DNA of 40,997 nt from an uncultured Clostridia bacterium (GTDB lineage Bacteria; Bacillota; Clostridia; UBA1381): the NCBI GenBank assembly GCA_910578235.1, contig CAJTPP010000018.1:1-40997 (forward strand). The letters run 5' to 3'. Made by a program: the position numbers and the translations under genes. The notes below the pieces were generated by a model. It made no database searches. It was given only the letters and a program-made list of their open reading frames with translations, and was not told the DNA's origin. Position 1 is the stretch's first letter. The number at the start of each line of letters is the position of its first letter. Positions 39,001 to 40,997 of the stretch are shown piece by piece.

Positions 39001-40997
39001 TCCGCGCAACTAAGTTCGCACAGAGCGGTTATGAGCTTGTAAATGAATATGAAGTAACCGTATACAATACGGATGCTCCTATTCTTACAAATCTATGGAC
39101 CGTAGACGCGACAATGAAGGAAACATTTGATCCGCTTGTAAGAGAATATAATGTCGAGCTTGGACGCGACAGAGAATCATTCACTGTACATACAGAGAAC
39201 TCGTATACAAACGCGGTTGTAAGCATGAAGATTGATGACGGTGATTACGTTGTCGGAGATGTGCGTGAGTTTACGGATCTTGCGCTTGACAAGACTGAGT
39301 TTACTGTTACTGTTAAGATACATGTTGACGGTAATGACACTGACGGAATATATGTTCTCAATGTAAAGCGTATCGAAGAACTGATAACTAATGTATTTGT
39401 TGCGGATATTGAACTTATTGATGAAACAGATCCGGGTGATGGTCTGTATGAAATGACACCGGATAATGATCCGTTTGATAAGACGCATACGTCTTATGCG
39501 GCAAAGATTAACTATACAGATAATACTGTAACGCTGAAGGTAACCGCGGAAGAGCCTATCACAGATTACACATTGTGGGCTAAGACGAGCGACGGCAGAG
39601 AAACACAGCTGTCAAGCGGTGTTGCTAAGGAGATCATGCTTCCTGCATCCTTACTGGAAAATGATGACGCGACTGAAGTTGTGACAATTATGGTTAAGGA
39701 CAGCGACAACAAGGTTGGTAAATATGAGCTGACAATTAGTCGTGATGCCCGTAAAGACGGCACAGCAAGACTTGCCATGCTTACAACTGATCTTGTTGAT
39801 ATGACAAATGATTTCCATCCTGAGATTTATAAGTACACTATCAATATTTCGCCGTATGATGAAGATATTGAGGTGAGTGCGGAAGCGCAAAATCCGGATG
39901 ATAGAATTACGTTTACTTATAACGGTAAGAATTCTACTCCTCAGCAGACATCAGCGATAGAGTCATTCAAGCTTGATATAAACAACAGAGTAAGCTATAT
40001 CTATGCTACTGTTGAAGGCGATAATAGTACTCCTTACACTTATGAAATTAAGATTGTAAGAGAGAATAACGCGTTCCTGAGTGATATTATTGCCGCTGAC
40101 GTGGATGATAACGAATATACACTCACTCCTGCATTTGACAGCAATGTAAGTGAATATAATATTCTTATTGATCCTCTGACGTCAGAAATCAAGTTTACAA
40201 TAAGTACTACGGCGGTTAATCCGACTCTAAGCATGAGTCTTGACGGAACACAGATTATAAGCGATACACAGACTGCACCGTCATCAAGCTTTGATCTGAC
40301 GCATCTGTTTGATCTTGCGCTTGATAAGAAGTCATTTGTATTTGACTTTGATATTATAAGCGTAACAGATCCTTCGGATCCGTTGACAAAGAAGAGCGGT
40401 ACATATCGTGTAACGGTTACAAGAGATACAGATGAGGAAGAACCGTTTGTACAGACTTATGTAACAGGTAAGGTTCATACAGTAGCTGCAAATGATCATT
40501 CTGCAACGATTAAGCTGTATGACGATACAGGAGCACAGGTTCCTGTGGATAAAGACGGAACAATGACTTATGAAGTGCCTGTAAGCGGCCAGTTCTCAAT
40601 AGAACTTCCTGATGTGGGCGTATATCGTATGGTTATTCAGAGAGAAAGCTATCTTGATTATGAAATTACAAACATTGTTTCTACAAAGACCTTTGCGAAA
40701 GCTAAGTATGACTTTGGTAAGATAAGAGTATTGGCAGGTAACGTAGTGGATTACGGAGACAGTGAGGATATAGTTGACGGTACTGATATTAGTATAGTAA
40801 CAATATTCTTATATGACCTGATTTCATATATATATGATTTACAGGATAGCGAGACACCTGATAGTATTATACCGGAGGATTCTGATACAGAAACGCCTGG
40901 TGACACAACAACACCGAGCGAGCCTGATACGGAAACACCTGATGACACAACAACACCGAGCGAGCCTGATACGGAAACACCTGATGACACAACAACA
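1..40997 (+). CDS. Giant modular surface protein: RCC1 propellers, Ig-like modules, cadherin-like repeats, GLUG domains (partial at both ends)
   Basis: The frame starting at base 3 is open to base 40997 (13,665 codons, no stop, no visible start). Bases 1-2 finish a codon that begins upstream. Domain order: twelve RCC1 propellers alternating with Ig-like modules (3-17513), cadherin-like beta-sandwich repeats (17514-26288), two GLUG domains (26289-27929), more beta-sandwich repeats (27930-40448), a carboxypeptidase-regulatory-like domain with a degenerate dockerin-like segment (40449-40850), and a Thr/Pro/Asp-rich linker (40851 on). By eye it has only six cysteines in the whole stretch (codons at 1071, 10434, 15978, 20586, 26253, 27990), as is common for secreted proteins of Gram-positive bacteria. 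These domain families are non-enzymatic and mainly extracellular in bacteria. A surface adhesin or polymer-binding fibre is the best inference. Signal peptide and wall anchor must lie outside the window. The protein and its natural ligand are not recognised, so no symbol is given. The reading frame is certain; the function is not. Confidence 0.95.
3..302 (+). other. RCC1 propeller A, C-terminal blades only
   Basis: This is the tail of a propeller cut by the window edge. Two RCC1 motifs are visible. One lies near base 24-59 (GYNANGELG). The other lies near 162-215 and is fully canonical (DGTVWTWGYNAYGQLGNG). By comparison with the later propellers these should be blades 6 and 7, so about five blades lie upstream. 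The segment 303-362 leads into the first Ig-like module. Confidence 0.85.
363..641 (+). other. Ig-like (Big_2-type) module 1
   Basis: A linker of about 93 residues between propellers A and B. It contains a phenylalanine motif (SFSLL, near 438) seen in nearly every module of this set. It then has the Big_2-style signature: a residue pair before IATVDENTGLVTP (near 510-548) and a closing strand SAIVRVGI. Bacterial Ig-like domains usually space out other extracellular domains. Confidence 0.75.
642..2078 (+). other. RCC1 propeller B, seven blades, with His/Tyr-rich and Gly-rich loops
   Basis: Seven RCC1 motifs are centred near 715, 890, 1050, 1220, 1465, 1695 and 1850. Blade 1 is canonical (KANGTVWTWGYNGNGELG). 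Blade 6 has lost the W-G pair (KIHSVGYNSNGQLG). The inter-blade segments carry a recurring YL[ED]-[DN]-[IV]V element (near 816, 1140 and 1335). The loop before blade 5 (1377-1418) has six Tyr and three His in 14 residues, and the loop before blade 6 has five glycines in a row (1602-1616). The only propeller cysteine in this block is at 1071. The last stretch, after about 1935, is a low-similarity connector to the next Ig module. Confidence 0.88.
2079..2339 (+). other. Ig-like module 2
   Basis: A short Ig-like linker of 87 residues. The phenylalanine motif is GFNLIS (near 2121), followed by a TLLTIENGNEIVP strand pair and a closing strand IIRVEVRP. It sits between propellers B and C. Confidence 0.72.
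2340..3632 (+). other. RCC1 propeller C, seven blades
   Basis: RCC1 motifs are centred near 2410, 2605, 2795, 2990, 3155, 3365 and 3545. Most keep both the W-G and the GQLG halves, so this is one of the best conserved propellers (for example GTVWTWGYNVNGQLGND). Blade 5 reads KVYTWGYNGQKQLGSG and blade 6 ends RQIGVD. It shares the YL[EDG]-x-[IVT]V inter-blade element with propeller B (near 2500, 2715, 2890 and 3465), which suggests B and C are close paralogues. Confidence 0.9.
3633..3995 (+). other. Ig-like module 3
   Basis: At about 121 residues this is one of the longest linkers. It starts with an extra strand region (TISDAVLTRDSVDTDVTIYY) before the usual module. The phenylalanine motif is SFNLLKE (near 3801). 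The Big_2-like half follows: DVADVDGTTGVVTAYKTG, then FFKLNVVP as closing strand. Confidence 0.75.
3996..5723 (+). other. RCC1 propeller D, seven blades interrupted by a beta-sandwich insertion
   Basis: RCC1 motifs are centred near 4070, 4265, 4485, 4663, 4815, 5445 and 5650. Blade 1 is canonical (KADGTVWSWGYNDYGELG). Blades 3 and 5 have lost the GQLG half. Between blade 5 and blade 6 the spacing jumps from about 180 to about 630 bases because a separate domain is inserted (4911-5369). Counting blades on both sides of the insertion still gives seven, so the propeller should be able to close with the insert protruding. Confidence 0.86.
4911..5369 (+). other. Cadherin-like beta-sandwich domain inserted in propeller D
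   Basis: About 153 residues with the pattern of the stalk repeats found after base 17514, not of RCC1. It has a strand like YEIELP, then VVFANDKNASIQFYN (the position of the AKVxIG hairpin in the stalk), a strand like YNTYDIS, and a closing pair KLHVTSASGNTHADYLIKL. It is flanked by RCC1 blades on both sides. Its presence ties the two halves of the gene to one protein family. Confidence 0.7.
5724..6017 (+). other. Ig-like module 4
   Basis: About 98 residues. The phenylalanine motif is SFNVFD (near 5808), followed by ITVNPQTGEITPVGVGTTY, a close match to the Big_2 consensus, and VKIEVGP at the end. Confidence 0.8.
6018..7196 (+). other. RCC1 propeller E, seven blades, degenerate centre
   Basis: Motifs are centred near 6115, 6275, 6465, 6615, 6790, 6935 and 7110. 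Blades 1 and 2 are canonical (KADGTVWTWGSDAHGQIG, GHVWTWGRNDAGQLG). Blades 3-5 have lost the GQLG half: blade 3 ends DSKQITTA, blade 4 ends NNMYEYGTG and blade 5 ends NDNFAIS. The same positions are altered in the same way in propeller F, for example the AGRGATSYIL strand before blade 4. Confidence 0.85.
7197..7493 (+). other. Ig-like module 5
   Basis: About 99 residues. The phenylalanine motif is EFNVFS (near 7287). Then come SVADIDSNGVITGNGVGQTY and the closing strand TTVYVLISVVP. It joins propellers E and F. Confidence 0.78.
7494..8588 (+). other. RCC1 propeller F, seven blades, paralogue of E
   Basis: Motifs are centred near 7565, 7715, 7895, 8045, 8197, 8345 and 8515. Blades 1, 2 and 7 are canonical. 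Blade 3 (KNSSRQIINQ followed by NYYTKP) and blade 4 (AGRDATSYVL, then NQYMEHGT) match the odd forms in propeller E. Blade 6 lacks the W-G pair (ELLATGRNSYGMLGTG). Confidence 0.86.
8589..8888 (+). other. Ig-like module 6
   Basis: About 100 residues. The phenylalanine motif is GFNVFKE (near 8682). It is followed by SDENIVEIPDTTVPTLVFKG and a closing LLIKVQVLPEG. The usual DxxTG turn is replaced by DTTVPT. Confidence 0.74.
8889..10130 (+). other. RCC1 propeller G, seven blades
   Basis: Motifs are centred near 8980, 9160, 9350, 9500, 9700, 9880 and 10058. Blade 1 is canonical (KADGTVWTWGSNSYGQLG). Blade 4 (TVFTVGYNYYGEGG) and blade 5 (NYVYATGYNMEGI) have lost tryptophan and GQLG. A longer acidic loop (ELKENVTDQYDAFE) precedes blade 5. 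Confidence 0.84.
10131..10448 (+). other. Ig-like module 7
   Basis: About 106 residues. The phenylalanine motif is shifted to KLFSLFDG (near 10212). Then come ENIAQLVNTTGTVTSG and a closing SARITVCEGF with one of the six cysteines (10434). Confidence 0.72.
10449..11648 (+). other. RCC1 propeller H, seven blades
   Basis: Motifs are centred near 10510, 10715, 10880, 11050, 11220, 11395 and 11560. Blade 1 is slightly divergent (KADGTIWGWGANDYGKTG). Blade 2 is canonical (GQLYAWGLNNYGQLGVN). Blades 3 and 4 have F-G in place of W-G (YAFGKNTRGQLG, LWTFGDNTNKQLG). Blade 5 has lost GQLG (NNEFHQVLNN). Confidence 0.86.
11649..11918 (+). other. Ig-like module 8
   Basis: About 90 residues, the most Big_2-like of the set: ITLDEYFVTLRPGDTANI, phenylalanine motif KFFNVKEN (near 11730), ASVASVSGMTISPVATGKTE and the closing strand ATVKVIVLE. 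Confidence 0.8.
11919..12980 (+). other. RCC1 propeller I, seven blades, blades 3-4 shortened
   Basis: Motifs are centred near 11990, 12150, 12310, 12425, 12590, 12745 and 12905. Blades 1 and 2 are canonical. Blade 3 stops after VYAWGNIKPGTG with no GQLG half. Blade 4 is cut down to EVSGKYGLKADGTIWQIPN, only about 115 bases after blade 3, and has no W-G pair. Both oddities recur in propeller J. Blade 5 is normal (ELYVFGDNKHGELGLG). Confidence 0.83.
12981..13286 (+). other. Ig-like module 9, lacks the phenylalanine motif
   Basis: About 102 residues. It opens with a Big_2-like strand (QISVKPQIIRMNVGDSVDV) and closes with ASIVEVDADGRVVTGLNKG and VGYVTVYVG. The FN[VL] motif is replaced by AEYLNLLGN (near 13080), the only clear exception among the twelve. 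Confidence 0.76.
13287..14330 (+). other. RCC1 propeller J, seven blades, paralogue of I
   Basis: Motifs are centred near 13360, 13510, 13680, 13785, 13915, 14100 and 14255. Blade 1 is canonical except for a deletion (NYGQLNGT). Blade 3 (KVYAFGKEFNNQ) and blade 4 (QISGNYALSVSGEVWKMSN) have the same truncation and loss of W-G as propeller I. Blades 5-7 keep GQLG. Confidence 0.84.
14331..14630 (+). other. Ig-like module 10
   Basis: About 100 residues. The phenylalanine motif is GFKVFNLY (near 14424). Then LDVLSVNMTTGEAEALKAGE and the closing strand SAYIKVVVLG. It links propellers J and K. Confidence 0.75.
14631..15716 (+). other. RCC1 propeller K, seven regular blades
   Basis: Motifs are centred near 14715, 14868, 15027, 15175, 15335, 15475 and 15645, evenly spaced by about 155 bases (51-52 residues), the classic RCC1 repeat length. 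Blades 1-6 keep GQLG or GQSG. Blade 7 is divergent (YVYGYGDYSLGAEL). Confidence 0.9.
15717..16004 (+). other. Ig-like module 11
   Basis: About 96 residues. It starts EYEMTLHVGEQGILD, has the phenylalanine motif KFNLIQD (near 15798), then NENIAEVLKDGSNGVINA and a closing strand RSICVVNVID with a cysteine at 15978. Confidence 0.76.
16005..17201 (+). other. RCC1 propeller L, seven blades, last of the array
   Basis: Motifs are centred near 16075, 16235, 16385, 16555, 16715, 16900 and 17065. Blade 1 is canonical (KADGTVWAWGYNNEGQLGNG) and blades 2, 3, 5, 6 and 7 keep GQLG or GRLG. Blade 4 ends VKQIDNS. After blade 7 comes a Pro/Asn/Asp-rich loop (near 17106-17170) not seen in the other propellers. 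Confidence 0.88.
17202..17513 (+). other. Ig-like module 12, end of the propeller array
   Basis: About 104 residues. It opens LIPDNLKMYLGDAPYQMKV, has the phenylalanine motif RFNLIYD (near 17286), then DGKIEARDLGTATIEVVD and a closing HLEIADPGD. It is the boundary between the propeller half and the beta-sandwich half. The frame crosses it without interruption. Confidence 0.75.
17514..18353 (+). other. Transition segment before the regular stalk repeats
   Basis: About 280 residues that match neither RCC1 nor the Ig-like modules well. The first part (to about 17940) resembles a beta domain with a VTVHVKSKVTNDVIYMVD hairpin. The second part contains the first stalk-like closing strand (AHTIRYSNNTDL, near 17950) and ends at the second (NLTIYRQSE, near 18357). 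I see no known catalytic motif. It may be one or two divergent beta-sandwich domains acting as adaptor. Confidence 0.5.
18354..26288 (+). repeat. Cadherin-like beta-sandwich repeats, first tract (about 24 units)
   Basis: Divergent tandem repeats averaging about 110-115 residues. A typical unit ends in Y-[TSY]-[LVI]-x-[IVL]-x-[RK], continues S-N-[ND]-[AT]-x-[IL] and VxVNG, then a Y-x-[VI]-x-[VIL]-P strand, an A-x-V-x-I-[GD] hairpin and an [IV]-x-V-x-[AS]-x-D-G turn. This fits the cadherin-like beta-sandwich family (PF12733). Closing strands lie near 18355, 18705, 19015, 19375, 19710, 20015, 20470, 20830, 21150, 21505, 21830, 22135, 22465, 22850, 23170, 23510, 23860, 24220, 24545, 24880, 25235, 25540, 25830 and 26150. 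The units are much diverged at protein level and I see no long identical DNA between them, so the array is old. Likely role: an extended, stiff extracellular stalk (inferred). Confidence 0.8.
22764..22802 (+). other. EF-hand-like calcium loop in a stalk repeat
   Basis: The sequence DYDKDGNDDS matches the D-x-D-x-D-G calcium loop found in EF-hands and thrombospondin type 3 repeats. The key aspartates are at 22773, 22779 and 22785, the glycine at 22788. It lies in the loop before the strand FLIPVKVTS of the unit that closes near 22850. Calcium binding is plausible but not shown. Confidence 0.5.
26289..27080 (+). other. GLUG domain 1 (beta-helical repeats)
   Basis: It begins with the typical GLUG-protein entry: YPFEISTAEQLQNIS, then YILKGDIDLDGVNWTPIG, then FTGTFKGNGHTISNL. 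Rungs follow: YGLFGVNKGTLENFKLENV, AVGAVTGKNESNAQISRV, LAGGITGENRGTIINSYN and AAGIASINYGTVQNVYSAG. It ends with the usual GWDFDNTWIL and GQYPTLK. GLUG motifs (PF07581) occur in bacterial surface and adhesin-like proteins. The cysteine at 26253 lies in the connector just before it. Confidence 0.88.
27117..27929 (+). other. GLUG domain 2 (beta-helical repeats)
   Basis: Same plan as the preceding domain, after a connector of about 12 residues: RPFQITSAVGLKSIG, YVLMNDISM, FTGSLDGNGYSIKDLKI, YAALFAVNNGTIKNL, VVAGVNNGKIEQVAV, TAGLVNVNNAEIINSYVN and AAGITINNTESGTIKYVYS, closing with NWDFTNTWYM and APLLL. The two copies are clearly diverged, so the duplication is not recent. Confidence 0.87.
29739..29810 (+). 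other. Predicted helical insert in a stalk repeat
   Basis: A charged stretch starting MTDEQYEAYLVQYEAERAA looks like a strong amphipathic helix inside an otherwise all-beta region. It follows an NYVRIG hairpin and a Pro/Lys-rich loop (RPDKKPQG). It enlarges the unit to about 170 residues (29505-30020). Confidence 0.55.
34272..34313 (+). other. Second predicted helical insert in a stalk repeat
   Basis: The segment ETKEALRQYAINNG lies in the hairpin region between YDVFAKAY and TRINIGNLG, where other units have a tight AKVxIG turn. It again looks like a short helix added to a beta-sandwich loop. A second possibly helical patch (HQQTLDEYIKQDV) follows near 34365-34400. Confidence 0.5.
40449..40718 (+). 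other. Carboxypeptidase-regulatory-like beta domain
   Basis: About 90 residues with the pattern VTGKVHTVAANDHSATIKLYD, SGQFSIELPDVGVYRMVIQR and YLDYEITNIV. This resembles the small prealbumin-like (regulatory-like) domains that often sit directly before dockerin or anchoring modules in secreted clostridial proteins. It ends the stalk. Confidence 0.6.
40719..40850 (+). other. Degenerate dockerin/EF-hand-like segment
   Basis: The stretch VLAGNVVDYGDSEDIVDGT followed by DISIV resembles the first half of a type I dockerin (consensus LAGDVNGDGxVDxxDL). However, the calcium loop has extra residues and imperfect ligands. Only one half is visible: where a second repeat should follow, there is a hydrophobic helix-like stretch (TIFLYDLISYIYDLQD). 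It could be a worn-out dockerin or a related fold that no longer binds cohesin. Confidence 0.45.
40851..40997 (+). other. Acidic Thr/Pro-rich linker
   Basis: After base 40850 the protein becomes low-complexity (SETPDSIIPEDSDTETPGD and onward), with no predicted fold. Such linkers commonly connect the exposed part of Gram-positive surface proteins to a wall anchor or S-layer-homology domains. The anchor is beyond the window. Confidence 0.8.
40884..40997 (+). repeat. 42-base tandem repeat encoding a 14-residue unit
   Basis: Unit DTETP[GD]DTTTPSEP: copy 1 at 40884-40925, copy 2 at 40926-40967, copy 3 from 40968 and cut by the window end. Copies 2 and 3 are identical at DNA level over all 30 shared bases. 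Copy 1 differs from copy 2 at three positions. The in-frame length means copy number can change without breaking the gene. Confidence 0.93.

Larger units (their letters stand above)
27930..40448 (+). repeat. Cadherin-like beta-sandwich repeats, second tract (about 36 units)
   Basis: The same repeat type as before the GLUG domains. Closing strands lie near 28185, 28485, 28810, 29180, 29505, 30020, 30420, 30815, 31190, 31570, 31925, 32270, 32630, 33025, 33435, 33770, 34090, 34475, 34865, 35170, 35530, 35855, 36205, 36555, 36865, 37190, 37520, 37845, 38145, 38410, 38690, 39045, 39345, 39720, 40035 and 40400. Clear examples are YTVNVRRQP (35856), YSITINRSSS (36558) and YIVNVHRNP (37191). Units from about 35500 on are the most regular, with F-D-x-x-x-x-x-Y before the second strand (PAFDSNVSEYNILI near 40131). 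Some earlier units are enlarged by insertions, for example between 29505 and 30420. The cysteine at 27990 is the last one in the window. Confidence 0.82.

Noticed and set aside
40719..40850. Functional cellulosome-type dockerin
   Set aside because: Only one half is visible, the calcium ligands are imperfect, and no enzyme domain is present in the protein, so I call it only dockerin-like.
765..40990. Many open frames of 60-160 codons on the minus strand (for example 1195-1662, 15034-15522, 28775-29140)
   Set aside because: They lie opposite the giant frame, overlap each other, show no domain signatures, and their composition mirrors the codon pattern of the plus-strand gene. None fits a real gene.
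40751..40990. Minus-strand frame giving a repetitive Ser/Val/Gly protein
   Set aside because: It is the antisense reading of the 42-base repeat; the regular pattern comes from the repeat, not from coding selection.

Overview
The whole window is the interior of one gene. A single plus-strand reading frame, beginning at base 3, runs to the last base with no stop codon: 13,665 codons, about 1.5 MDa of protein, open at both ends. I read no start codon region, signal peptide, promoter, terminator, RNA gene, second gene or intergenic gap. All other open frames of 60 or more codons are shadows of this frame. The gene is moderately AT-rich and favours AGA for arginine and ATA for isoleucine. It combines RCC1 propellers, bacterial Ig-like (Big_2-type) modules, cadherin-like beta-sandwich repeats, GLUG repeats and a dockerin-like tail. 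This points to a Gram-positive anaerobe of the Clostridia, perhaps from a gut or rumen, but the organism is inferred, not proven.

Layout. (1) Bases 3-17513: twelve RCC1 beta-propellers (the first cut by the window edge), each followed by one Ig-like module of about 90-120 residues. All eleven complete propellers contain seven RCC1 motifs. Propeller D carries a beta-sandwich domain inserted between blades 5 and 6. (2) Bases 17514-26288: a transition segment and then cadherin-like beta-sandwich repeats, 25 closing strands in all, averaging about 115 residues each. (3) Bases 26289-27929: two tandem GLUG domains, probably beta-helical. (4) Bases 27930-40448: another 36 or so beta-sandwich repeats. 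(5) Bases 40449-40850: a small carboxypeptidase-regulatory-like beta domain and a degenerate dockerin/EF-hand-like segment. (6) Bases 40851-40997: an acidic Thr/Pro-rich linker built from a 42-base tandem repeat that continues past the window.

The sequence suggests a very long, modular, nearly cysteine-free extracellular fibre. A run of propellers lies towards the N-terminus, a long beta-sandwich stalk follows, and a flexible linker leads to whatever anchors the protein (not visible). No catalytic domain is recognisable. A role in adhesion or ligand binding at the cell surface is inferred from domain types only. The most notable points are the size, the strict seven-blade plus Ig super-repeat, and signs that whole propellers were duplicated in adjacent pairs (B/C, E/F, I/J).
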